DNA of 45,455 bases, taken from assembly GCA_002731275.1 (NCBI GenBank), contig PCBK01000185.1:1-45455 (forward strand), given 5' to 3'. The DNA is from Deltaproteobacteria bacterium. GTDB taxonomy: Bacteria; Myxococcota_C; UBA6777. This document shows, one piece after another, positions 1-7,168 of the stretch. Within the stretch, counting starts at the first letter, position 1, and every line of letters begins with the position of its first letter. A program made the translations under genes and the position numbers. The notes under the pieces were generated by a model. It was not told the origin of the DNA. It was given only the letters and a program-made list of their open reading frames with translations, and made no database searches.

Positions 1-239
1 GAGAGGAAGGGGGAAGGCCGAAGGCCAGGGGGATGGAGAGGTTTGTAGAAGGGGTGGTTGCAAAGTGAATGAAGCAAATGACAACCGCATATTTTGTCCG
101 AGCAATCGAGTATGTGGAGGATGTCGCTTGCGACATACGTATGATCATGAGGGATCATGCCGTGTATTCGGGTGCACTTTGCGAAGACACAAGTGCAACT
201 GCGCCTGGATCAGCATTCGAGTATCTCCCGTGCACATGG
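1..239. repeat. Terminal repeat, copy A (left end)
   Basis: First copy of a repeat of about 210-240 bp. It recurs directly at 273-509 (offset 272) and inverted at 45246-45455. Visible inside are GGCC-GAA-GGCC, the dyad TGTCGC-TT-GCGACA, the 10-bp palindrome CATACGTATG, and a 7-bp stem TGCACTT/AAGTGCA. The window starts at the same base of the repeat at which the right copy ends. Short reading frames across it are shifted by single-base indels between copies, so I do not call a gene. Confidence 0.9.
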
Positions 240-272
240 TATAATCCCTCCCCTTTCCTTCTCCGGAGGATG

Positions 273-509
273 GAGAGGAAGGGGGAAGGCCGAAGGCCAG
301 GGGGATGGAGAGGTTTGTAGAAGGGGTGGTTGCAAAGTGGCGTCGCAAATGACAACCGCATGTGTTGTCCGAGCAGTTGAGCGTTAAGAGGATGTCGCTT
401 GCGACATACGTATTCCCATGAGGGATTTGTGTTGTATATTCGGGTGCACTTTGCGAAGACACAAGTGCAACTGCCCCTGGATCAGAACTCTAGTTTCCCC
501 CGTATATAT
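273..509. repeat. Repeat copy B, direct repeat of copy A
   Basis: Tandem copy of the left terminal repeat, separated from copy A by about 30 bp of pyrimidine-rich DNA containing CTCCGGAG. It ends about 26 bp beyond the stop codon of the C2-domain gene. Read from that gene's 3' side, it has the same orientation as the right-end copy has relative to queF. Copies differ by point changes and one-base indels but keep the hairpin-forming segments. Confidence 0.88.
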
Positions 510-534
510 CGGAATACAGGGGCTCTTTTGGGGA

Positions 535-1326
535 TTACTTGGAGGGAGTCGAAGCGGGACGACTTGCAGGGCGTGTAGAGGGAGCTTTGGGTTTTTTGGG
601 AGCGATTGGCTTGATGCGCACAATCACTTTACGAGGGGCAGGTTCAACCTTGCGGGGGGCAGGCTTCACGGGCGCTTTCTTCTCGACTTTGCGAACAACT
701 GGAGGCTTTGGCGCGACGCGTTTCTCGACTTTGCGAACAACTGGTTTTACGGGAGCCTTTTTCTCGACTTTACGGACGACAGGTGGCTTTGGCGTAACAC
801 GCTTGACCACTTTACGGACGACAGGGGGCTTTGGCGTAACACGCTTGACCACTTTACGAACGACGGGAGGAGCAGCTGCGCGTTTTTTAGCGGCTGTAAG
901 GTTCTCGGCTTTGACGGTAAATGAAAGCACCTGTCCAAATGACAAAGAGGCCTTGTTGGCGTCTTTGAGCAGGACATTGCCTTTACCGATCAAGTCATCG
1001 CCAAGGAGGTCTTTCTCTTTGACGACGAAGTAGAGGCGCTCGTTCCCTTGCAATTCAACCTTCCAGGAGACATTCCACTTGGGGTTGAAGTTGTTTTTGA
1101 TGATGGGGGAGGTAAAGCGCTTTCCGGAGACTTCCATGATGACGTAAGCATCGGGTTTTGGAGTCTGACCAAAGCCTGTATCCCAGCGCAATTTGTTTTT
1201 CTTTTTGGGGGCGATTTGCGCTTCAGCGATGGTGATGATGAAGGTATCCGCAAAAGCCTCTGTTGGAAGCAATGGGATGAGTGTGGCAGCGAGTAAGATG
1301 CCAAACACGCGGGAGATTTGATTCAT
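535..1326 (-). CDS. Secreted C2-domain protein with Lys/Pro repeat tail
   Basis: 263 residues. It has a signal peptide (about 1-26, ending near EAFA), then a single C2-like domain at about 27-140. The C2 pattern is seen in a PDAYVIMEVSGK strand, an NNFNPKWN loop and a DLLGDDLIGKG segment, matching the calcium/lipid-binding C2 fold. The rest, about 150-263, is a low-complexity basic tail built from 14-residue units such as PPVVRKVVKRVTPK, ending in an Ala/Pro/Ser-rich stretch. A strong AAGGAGG lies just before the ATG. It follows the TerB-like gene by 38 bp, so they are probably co-transcribed. Role inferred: an envelope protein that binds lipid or calcium through C2 and an anionic surface through the tail. 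The substrate is unknown. Confidence 0.8.
   Translation of the reverse strand: MNQISRVFGILLAATLIPLLPTEAFADTFIITIAEAQIAPKKKNKLRWDTGFGQTPKPDAYVIMEVSGKRFTSPIIKNNFNPKWNVSWKVELQGNERLYFVVKEKDLLGDDLIGKGNVLLKDANKASLSFGQVLSFTVKAENLTAAKKRAAAPPVVRKVVKRVTPKPPVVRKVVKRVTPKPPVVRKVEKKAPVKPVVRKVEKRVAPKPPVVRKVEKKAPVKPAPRKVEPAPRKVIVRIKPIAPKKPKAPSTRPASRPASTPSK
625..895 (-). repeat. In-gene tandem repeats, period about 42 bp
   Basis: Near-identical DNA units (two adjacent ones read CTTGACCACTTTACG on the plus strand) encode the PPVVRKV(V/E)K repeats of the C2 protein. Unit length is a multiple of three, so gain or loss of units would keep the frame. Confidence 0.75.
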
Positions 1327-1364
1327 GGTTTCCTCCTTGTGGATATGAGAAGATGGGGAGCAGA

Positions 1365-1733
1365 TTACGCTTGTAACGTTTCTGAGGGGACACCCAATCT
1401 ATCACAAATTTTTTCGAAGAGGTCTTGCTCTGTAGGGTCAATATAACCGTCTGCAGCGGCCATCTGGCGCAGAAGTTTGAGATCCTCTTCGAGTTTGCCG
1501 TGCGCACTGAGCTGTGTGCAAGCTTCTTCAAAGAGTTCTTGACGATCGTGTTCACGTCGAAGTTTTGCCATCCAGAGGATTTTTTCTTTCACTTCTTTGA
1601 ATTCACCACCAAGCAAATCGAAGGAAGTTTGGATCAACAGGCTGGACTCATTGCTGTCGAGTCTGTTGTCGATTCCAACCATGTAATCAAGGAGATAGAG
1701 GATAGCGTCAGTGCGATCTTTAAGGACAGGCAT
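1365..1733 (-). CDS. TerB-like helical protein
   Basis: 122 residues, soluble, no signal peptide. The C-terminal half contains the TerB-family hallmark MAAADGYIDPTEQDLFEKI (an acidic DG.I...E motif), and a similar acidic helix pair (VGIDNRLDSNESSL) sits near the N terminus. TerB domains are alpha-helical metal-binding or scaffold modules of tellurite-resistance and stress systems, also found fused to many other proteins. The start at MPVLKDRT is chosen because AGGAG lies 7 bases upstream; the open frame continues further upstream without a ribosome site or conserved sequence. It leads into the C2-protein gene 38 bp downstream. No other ter genes are nearby, so a tellurite role is not supported. 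Confidence 0.7.
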   Translation of the reverse strand: MPVLKDRTDAILYLLDYMVGIDNRLDSNESSLLIQTSFDLLGGEFKEVKEKILWMAKLRREHDRQELFEEACTQLSAHGKLEEDLKLLRQMAAADGYIDPTEQDLFEKICDRLGVPSETLQA

Positions 1734-1878
1734 AGTATCACTCCTGGTCAAGGTTACATCAATCAATTGGATCTCTGAAGTATCCGAAATAGGCACCACA
1801 TGCAAGAGGCAAGGTGGTTTTTCTTTGGCCCTGTTGTGTCTACATGATACGCACTTTCGCAAAGAGGGCGCAAGGAGG

Positions 1879-3408
1879 CTATGGTGATGGTGGTAACTCG
1901 ACAAACAAGGTCCGCCGTGAACCCTGTCCAGGGCTGATATATTCACCATCGCGGTCCTGACAACCTTGCTGACCACCGAGCAAAAGCGCGCTTGTTTGTG
2001 TCAACGCGATCGCCGCAAAATCATCGATACCTGCAACACCGCGTTCTGTCCCTTCTGGGCATTGGTTGGCATCTGTCTCCTTTCGGGAGAACAGAAAGAA
2101 TGAGCCTATGTGATATCCTTGCGCGGCGTCGAAAATCTCTGCAGAGTTGCGAATCTGATCGGCCTTGCTGCTGACCTCACCACCAAATAAGAACAACCAT
2201 GACCCGAGCTGTATGCTGTAATGATCTTCTCTTGTGAGATTCATCACATCGCCGTTGAGGAAGATGTTGAGTTTTGGGTCAAAGAGCTCTGTATCGCTTA
2301 CTGTTTGTCCATCACCATCCGTTCCACCTGAGATGAGGATGCGTCCATCTTGTAGTTGTGCGATGCCATGGTCTTCACGATGGACACGCATTCTAGGGCC
2401 TTGTCCAATCTTGAGACCTTTGGGGTCGAGGAAGTAGGTAGAGGAGAACACCTCTTCGGCTCCGTCGCCTTGAGGTCCTTGTCCTCCTGTGATCAACACA
2501 CGTCCATCATTGAGCTCAATTGCCGCTGTGTGTCGGCGGCCTTCAAGCATGTTGATACGCTGGATACTCCCAAGGAGTGTTTTGGCATCTGGGTGTCCTG
2601 GTGGAGTGTAGATTTCGATGAGCGGAAGGTAGAGCTGTTGGGCTGAGGGGCTCCAACTTGGGCACTGACTGACTTCTGTGCAGGCGTAGTCTTGTGTTGG
2701 GTGTGCTTTGCACTCGTCTCCAGCACAATAACGACAACGTTTCTCACTTTGCCCATCGGGTTGTTTGCAGGTCGCTGTGTGGTTCGCAGGAAGATAGAGG
2801 ACACGCCCTCCAATCCGGATAATTCTTCCATCTTTTAATTGAATGCTCCTGGCAAATGCGCGTTGGACAAATGCAGGACCGTCATTGGCCTGGAGAGGTG
2901 GGTTTTTGGGATCGTTGAGAATGGGACGATAGAGCGGTGTGACCCGTTTGTTGTCAATATCGATGATGACCGCTGACACTGCACCAGAAGAGGGTTCTTT
3001 GGAGTCTGGTGGGTCTGTGGGAGAGGAGGACTCTTTGTTGAAGGCGTAGACCGCAGAGAAGGCGAGTATACGTCCATCTGGTAGGAGGAAGGCGGCCCCA
3101 GAGAGGGGGACCGTGACGTTGATGCCGCTGGCGGTCCATTGGGTGTGTTGTGCGTTGAGGATTTCGATGGATTTTGTCCCTGTAAGTGGGGCAAATGGGG
3201 TTTCTGTCGGTGAGCCTCCGATGACGACGACCCGTCCATCTTTGAGCTTGACAGTGCCAAGGCTGGAGGACATGCGACCGTAGTTGAGGAGCGGGCCTTC
3301 ACGTGTCGTGATCTGCTCAGTTAAGGGGCGCGCTTGGCACCCTGTGAGGATGCCGCTTAGTAGGGCACACAACAAAAAAACCGATGGGAGGGAAATCCTG
3401 GGGGTCAT
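1879..3408 (-). CDS. Kelch-type beta-propeller lipoprotein
   Basis: About 509 residues. A lipoprotein signal ends in the lipobox LTGC near residue 24, so the protein is probably anchored in the outer membrane. The body holds kelch-like blades recognised by repeated hydrophobic-GG strands: GRVVVIGG, GRIIRIGG, GRVLITGG, GRILISGG, LFLFGG and ALLLGG. A loop of about 50 residues between blades carries six cysteines (near TCKQPDGQSEKRCRYC). A GTG 27 bases upstream is an alternative start; the ATG is preferred because it directly precedes the signal peptide. It lies 42 bp after the selenoprotein gene and probably shares its promoter. A second lipoprotein of this type is at 43162-44751. Partner or ligand unknown. 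Confidence 0.75.
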   Translation of the reverse strand: MTPRISLPSVFLLCALLSGILTGCQARPLTEQITTREGPLLNYGRMSSSLGTVKLKDGRVVVIGGSPTETPFAPLTGTKSIEILNAQHTQWTASGINVTVPLSGAAFLLPDGRILAFSAVYAFNKESSSPTDPPDSKEPSSGAVSAVIIDIDNKRVTPLYRPILNDPKNPPLQANDGPAFVQRAFARSIQLKDGRIIRIGGRVLYLPANHTATCKQPDGQSEKRCRYCAGDECKAHPTQDYACTEVSQCPSWSPSAQQLYLPLIEIYTPPGHPDAKTLLGSIQRINMLEGRRHTAAIELNDGRVLITGGQGPQGDGAEEVFSSTYFLDPKGLKIGQGPRMRVHREDHGIAQLQDGRILISGGTDGDGQTVSDTELFDPKLNIFLNGDVMNLTREDHYSIQLGSWLFLFGGEVSSKADQIRNSAEIFDAAQGYHIGSFFLFSRKETDANQCPEGTERGVAGIDDFAAIALTQTSALLLGGQQGCQDRDGEYISPGQGSRRTLFVELPPSP

Positions 3409-3450
3409 GAAGACTCGCTTTCTCAGCCTTGTCACTGCGCGGAGTGAGGT

Positions 3451-3681
3451 TTACGCGAGTCCTTTTTCTCGGATCGCGCGGAGGACTTCACCTGGGTCTG
3501 CGTGTCTTCCCACTTCATGCTTGGAAAACACCAGCGTCCCATCAACGTGGACATCAAAGATGCCAGCGCCTCCTTTGAGAAGAGTGACCTCTGCGCCAAA
3601 CTCTTGCTTCAACTCAGCTTCCAAACTGGAAGCACGAGGGAAGTAGTTTCATCTTACACAATATGCGATGCTTACTTTCAT
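3451..3681 (-). CDS. SelW/Rdx-family selenoprotein (in-frame TGA = Sec)
   Basis: 76 residues if the TGA at 3649-3651 is read as selenocysteine. The protein starts MKVSIAYCVRUNYFPRA, where U is residue 11, and continues SSLEAELKQEFGAEV, then GGAGIFDVHVDGTLVFSKHE, and ends at TAA. This is the full SelT/SelW/SelH (Rdx) pattern: a thioredoxin-like fold with CxxU redox motif after the first strand, the ..L..EL helix, and the G.F.V..DG.L.FSK hairpin. GGAG lies 8 bases before the ATG. A bacterial SECIS-like hairpin follows the TGA at the expected distance. Family role: small thiol redox protein. A normal gene caller stops at the TGA and misses it. Alternative: a decayed Cys homologue with a nonsense mutation, which is less likely given the intact frame and the hairpin. 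Confidence 0.88.
3617..3633 (-). promoter_or_regulatory. Bacterial SECIS-like hairpin
   Basis: On the minus strand, GCTTCC-AGTTT-GGAAGC forms a perfect 6-bp stem with a 5-nt loop. Loop start is 21 nt after the TGA, and G is the second loop base. Both agree with the known bacterial SECIS rule (loop 16-37 nt after UGA, G in the first two loop bases). Outer pairs CTC/GAG and CTTC/GAAG extend the stem. Confidence 0.82.
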
Positions 3682-3776
3682 CTGTCGAACTCCATTGATA
3701 TATCACAACGCCTCCGAGAAGGAGGTCAATATTGCAGGGGCACGTTTTTCAACGTGTATGTCGTCTCTTTACGAGC

Positions 3777-3804
3777 ATTATAGATAGTGCGCGAGACGTG
3801 ACAA
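3777..3804 (-). promoter_or_regulatory. Sigma-70-type promoter for the selenoprotein/kelch genes
   Basis: Minus strand TTGTCA (3799-3804), 16-bp spacer, TATAAT (3777-3782, perfect). Transcription would begin near 3770, giving a leader of about 90 nt before the ATG at 3681. The leader contains CACGTT-GAAA-AACGTG (a GNRA-type tetraloop hairpin) and CCTCC-TTCTC-GGAGG. Confidence 0.6.
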
Positions 3805-3928
3805 GTCAAGTCTGAAGATCTCGGTGATGGCGTCTCTCCTGGGTTGGTTGGTGTGTCGAAGGTTGGTCTCTTTCTGTGCTTGGTTCTCCGTCAACATCAG
3901 GCTTTTCCTTCGGTGTCAAGGCACGAAC

Positions 3929-3957
3929 TTGACATCATGAGGGTCTTTGTGTAGCGT
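3929..3957 (+). promoter_or_regulatory. Possible promoter with overlapping inverted repeat
   Basis: Consensus TTGACA, 17-bp spacer and a poor TAGCGT -10. The -35 element is the right arm of TGTCAAG-N7-CTTGACA (3914-3934), so a regulator bound there could block it. The next gene starts at 4037. Confidence 0.35.
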
Positions 3958-4036
3958 CTGCGTGTGTGTATGGTGGAGAAAATCCTATGGTTCTCCATCG
4001 ATAGGAAGCGCTAATGGCAGTAGGAGATATGTGTTG

Positions 4037-4579
4037 ATGCGTATTGTGGGATCTTGGATGCAGCTGCGGCTTGCGCTGACATTGAGTCTGGCTGTGTCAC
4101 TCTCTACAAACATGGGTTGCAGTCGCGGAGAGTGTCTCCCGGAGTGTCCGTCTGGGTATCTCTGTCAGGATGGGCAATGCCTTCGCAGCGTCGAAGGGAA
4201 TCTCCTAAGTCGGGCGTGTCGGTCCTATTGTCGTCGGGTTCAAGATTGTCGAAAACAGAAAGGGATCAGCTTCGACGTGACGATATGCGAAGATCAGTGT
4301 CCCGACGATACGAACAGTGTGCTCGCCACGAGCGATGAATTTTTGCTGAAAAAATACGAATGTTTTACATCTGCAACATGTGATGAGATCAATCAATATC
4401 TCGACGCTGAGGCGACTGTCCACCTGCACACTTGTGTGGGATGTCGGACGGAAGACTCCTGCCCCAAAGGGTTTCGGTGTGATAGCAAGACAAAAACCTG
4501 CTTTGTGAGCTGCTCGTCGGATTCACAGTGTCGGACGGAGGATAATTACTTTTGTCGGACAGGGAAATGTAAGCTTTAG
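4037..4579 (+). CDS. Cys-rich lipoprotein
   Basis: 180 residues. The start MRIVGSWMQ is chosen because AGGAG lies 10 bases upstream. A hydrophobic signal (LRLALTLSLAVSLSTNMGC) ends at a probable lipidated Cys. The mature part has about 20 cysteines in clusters of the type CLPECPSGYLCQDGQC, CRSYCRRVQDC, CVGCRTEDSCPKGFRCDSKTKTC and CSSDSQCRTEDNYFCRTGKC. The spacing resembles the disulfide-rich EGF/Dickkopf-like modules common in secreted proteins of myxobacteria and relatives. No enzyme motif is visible. It lies alone, converging with the motor genes on the other strand. Function unknown; probably a surface-exposed disulfide-stabilised protein. Confidence 0.7.
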   Translation: MRIVGSWMQLRLALTLSLAVSLSTNMGCSRGECLPECPSGYLCQDGQCLRSVEGNLLSRACRSYCRRVQDCRKQKGISFDVTICEDQCPDDTNSVLATSDEFLLKKYECFTSATCDEINQYLDAEATVHLHTCVGCRTEDSCPKGFRCDSKTKTCFVSCSSDSQCRTEDNYFCRTGKCKL

Positions 4580-4611
4580 GGCTGAGGGGCTGTGTGAGGG
4601 CTTTGGGGGCG

Positions 4612-5643
4612 TTACTTTTCTTTTTTATTCTGTACAGGTGAGCTTTTTGTGAATTGTTTCATGATCTGTTCGAGTTTCTCGCGATCGCGGAACAGGAGTC
4701 TGATCTCGATACGTCGGCTGGCGGTTTTGTTTTCAGAGCCATCTTTGTTGCGTATGGGGCGTGTGTGTCCGTAGCCTGCCGCAGCGATCAAGCCGCGCTT
4801 GCTCCAGTAGTCGGCGCCATGTTGTTCCAAAAAGCGCAGCGCTGCATACGCGCGCCTTGTGGATAAGCGCCAGTTGATGCGCTCACTGCCCTCGCTGCTT
4901 GTGTATCCTTCGATGATGATACCTGCGATATAAGGCCGATTGAGTGGGTGCTTGATCACTTGGTGGACCTTGGTCCATACGCGCTTGATGTTCTTTTTGC
5001 CTGCAGGTTGAAGATGCCACTTACCCAGACCAAACAGGATATTGGCACCGAGGACGATGGCACCGCCTTTGGTGTCGAATTGTACTTGTGAAGGGTCGCT
5101 TGATTCTTGCCGCAAGGAGTCAAAGATGCGCTTGATGATTCGACGACGTACACCGACGTAGGACTCGATCTGCCGCTGACATTGTTGTCGCTCTGACTCG
5201 GCTTTTTGTTGACTTTGTCTGGCCTTGGCGAGGGCTTCCTCTGCTCTTCTGCGTGCCGCTTCGATCTCTGCGCGTTCTTTCTTGAGCTTTTCAAACATCA
5301 ACTCAAGGGTCTTTTTGGCGCCGGCTGTTTTGCGAAGTCGCTGCTCTGTCTGTTTGAGATCTTCGAGCAATCTTCTGTTGGCGGCGCGTTCTTCGCGTAG
5401 CTTTTGGCGCTTTTTTTGAATCTCTTGTTGGACTTTTTTGAGCTGTGCTTCGCGTACTTTGAGCTGTCTTCCGTATGTTTGGACCGTGGACTCCGCTTGT
5501 CGGAAGTTGATCAAAAAGAACAACATTGTCAAAAAGATCACGAGGACAAACGCACCCAAAAGGTCTGTAAACGCTGGCCAACTTTGCTCTTGCACTGTGT
5601 CTGCGGGGGGGCGGCGTTTGTTGCGAAGGCGTTTGTGGCTCAT
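4612..5643 (-). CDS. ZorB/MotB-like stator protein with OmpA domain
   Basis: 343 residues. A short cytoplasmic basic N terminus leads into one membrane helix (about 28-46) that begins with Asp at about residue 27 (AFTDLLGAFVLVIFLTM). This is the position of the proton/sodium-carrying Asp of MotB and ZorB. A long coiled coil follows (about 50-160, rich in K, E, Q, R), then an OmpA/MotB peptidoglycan-binding domain (about 185-330) with NWRLSTRRAYAALRFL, GYGHTRPI and ASRRIEIRL. The start overlaps the stop of the ZorA-like gene by 4 bp, so the two are translationally coupled. Role inferred: the peptidoglycan-anchored half of an ion-driven rotary motor. MotB of a flagellum is an alternative, but no flagellar gene is present. 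Confidence 0.82.
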   Translation of the reverse strand: MSHKRLRNKRRPPADTVQEQSWPAFTDLLGAFVLVIFLTMLFFLINFRQAESTVQTYGRQLKVREAQLKKVQQEIQKKRQKLREERAANRRLLEDLKQTEQRLRKTAGAKKTLELMFEKLKKERAEIEAARRRAEEALAKARQSQQKAESERQQCQRQIESYVGVRRRIIKRIFDSLRQESSDPSQVQFDTKGGAIVLGANILFGLGKWHLQPAGKKNIKRVWTKVHQVIKHPLNRPYIAGIIIEGYTSSEGSERINWRLSTRRAYAALRFLEQHGADYWSKRGLIAAAGYGHTRPIRNKDGSENKTASRRIEIRLLFRDREKLEQIMKQFTKSSPVQNKKEK

Positions 5644-7049
5644 GAGGAGCCTCCACTCTCTTGGGTTGCGTCGATACCTTCGAGTAACTCTTCGATCTCA
5701 GCCTCGATCGCCTCTGTCGCGTTGTCCTGTGCTGGTTGTTGTGGATGAAAACGAAGGCGAGACGCGATCTCCAACAGACTGTCCGTCATCCTCGCGAGCT
5801 CGTGTGTCATCGATTCATTGCTGTGACTGATCCGCTCAAGGCCACCAAATCGGTCGCCCAACTCAGCGATCATGTGGCGCCACTCCTGCCTATCTTGGGT
5901 CTGTCGATCGATGTGCTGCTCGAACAATTGGTTCAGGCTCAAGTTTGCCCGTTGGATGAGTTGGTGGGCTGGTAACAGAGAACCTTTGAGCACTTCTTTC
6001 ATCTTCTCTGGAAGGTGTCGTTCATGTTCTTCCAGTTTGATGATCGACTCTGTCAGCGCTTGGTGTTGTCTTGTCAGCGCTGCAACACGTTCTGTCAGGA
6101 GCTTCTCTGTGTGTGTGATGGACTCAAGGGATTGATCTGTCTTGCGCGCGATCTGATCAAATTGTTGTTCAAGCGCCTCAACACCTTTTCTCCACTGTTC
6201 GAGTTGAGTGATGGACTTGCTCATCTCCTCTTGGAAGGGGACAAAGCTCTGCAACAATTCTTCGACATGGGAGAGAGGGGGTTGGAGTGTTTGTTGCAGC
6301 TCCTTCATGGCTTGCGAAAATACCGCTTGAAGACTTTCTCTCTCCGACTCTGCAGTGTCGACAACACAGCGAGGGTAGACTTCGTGTAGGATGCGTTTGG
6401 TGAGCTCCGTTTGGAGGGTCTCAATGGCCTGCTGTCGACTCTCTCCAAACGTCGAGGAGATTCCGTTGATCAGGCGGATAGAGAGTGACGCGACGAGGCC
6501 ACATACGCTCGTCCAGAAAGCCGTCCCCATCAGTGGAAGGACCTGTTGAAGACCACCTGTAAGTTCTTTCAATCCCCCTTGCACAGGGAGCTGTGTGAGG
6601 GCTGCGGTGAGGCCAAAGAACGTCCCGAGTAGACCGAGGAGGATCGCCGCGCCAGCGATCTGTTGCCATCGTTGCTCGTGGGTCTCTGTGTGGTTGGAGA
6701 GGAGCGGGTGATCTGTGAAGGCATGCTCTAGCAGTTGGGCGCTACTGTCTTCTGGTTCGGGGAGTGGCATACCCGCTCGTATCCGGGCGCCGAGGTCGCC
6801 TAGCCACGCTGACTGTAGAGACGCGATGTACTCTTCTTTGGGTTCGATTTGTTGAAGACGGTTGAATTGTTCTTCGTGGGTGTTTAAAAACGTCTCCCAA
6901 TGTTCCTCCCACTGTTGTTGTGTTTGTCTGAGCAACACAACGCGGCGGATCAACGCAATCCAGATCAGTAACAATAGGACACTGTAAATGGCGTTGAGGG
7001 CATTCCCAAAGGCCAATTGATGTAGCTGAAAACTCATCGCAAACATCAT
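5640..7049 (-). CDS. ZorA/MotA-like motor protein with long coiled-coil tail
   Basis: 469 residues. A first membrane helix lies at about 18-36. The MotA/TolQ/ExbB core follows at about 125-205, with helices around AGAAILLGLLGTFFGLTAAL and LPLMGTAFWTSVCGLVASL; the G-L-L-G-T-F-F-G and G-T-A-F-W-T-S patterns are typical of the family. The C-terminal half (about 210-450) is almost entirely predicted coiled coil, as in ZorA, whose tail projects into the cytoplasm and transmits a signal. GGAG is 5 bases from the ATG. It is divergent from thrC. ZorC, ZorD or ZorE partners are absent in this window, so an anti-phage role is only a possibility. ExbB/TolQ is less likely given the tail and the MotB-type partner. 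Confidence 0.82.
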   Translation of the reverse strand: MMFAMSFQLHQLAFGNALNAIYSVLLLLIWIALIRRVVLLRQTQQQWEEHWETFLNTHEEQFNRLQQIEPKEEYIASLQSAWLGDLGARIRAGMPLPEPEDSSAQLLEHAFTDHPLLSNHTETHEQRWQQIAGAAILLGLLGTFFGLTAALTQLPVQGGLKELTGGLQQVLPLMGTAFWTSVCGLVASLSIRLINGISSTFGESRQQAIETLQTELTKRILHEVYPRCVVDTAESERESLQAVFSQAMKELQQTLQPPLSHVEELLQSFVPFQEEMSKSITQLEQWRKGVEALEQQFDQIARKTDQSLESITHTEKLLTERVAALTRQHQALTESIIKLEEHERHLPEKMKEVLKGSLLPAHQLIQRANLSLNQLFEQHIDRQTQDRQEWRHMIAELGDRFGGLERISHSNESMTHELARMTDSLLEIASRLRFHPQQPAQDNATEAIEAEIEELLEGIDATQESGGSS

Positions 7050-7093
7050 GTATACTCCGTGATCTCCTGTATGGTATTTCGCATCTAGTCGAC

Positions 7094-7123
7094 AAAAAAG
7101 AAGAGCCGTTTTGCTCCTCTTCT
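7094..7123 (-). terminator. Terminator-like hairpin in the zorA/thrC divergent gap
   Basis: On the minus strand AGAAGAG, an 11-nt loop and CTCTTCT are followed by a run of T (the A run at 7094-7099 on the plus strand). It would end leftward transcripts just before the ZorA-like gene, either as an attenuator in its leader or as an insulator against antisense reading of thrC. Confidence 0.4.
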
Positions 7124-7168
7124 ATAGTGGGGTATTCCCTGACCCGACGCAAAATAAAGGTAGAACTT

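Larger units (their letters stand above)
3682..4036. other. Divergent intergenic region
   Basis: About 355 bp without a gene, between the leftward selenoprotein/kelch unit and the rightward Cys-rich lipoprotein. It holds the minus-strand promoter at 3777-3804, two leader hairpins at about 3713-3757, and a plus-strand TTGACA (3929-3934) with a weak TAGCGT 17 bp later. An inverted repeat TGTCAAG-N7-CTTGACA at 3914-3934 overlaps the plus-strand -35 element. Confidence 0.6.

Noticed and set aside
145..462. Open frame across the left repeat (VSSQSAPEYTT type)
   Set aside because: The right copy keeps a similar frame but copy A has a one-base deletion that breaks it, changes are not biased to third positions, and there is no ribosome site.
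3284..3783. Plus-strand frames over the selenoprotein gene
   Set aside because: They read the complement of the Rdx gene and show no recognisable domain or ribosome site.
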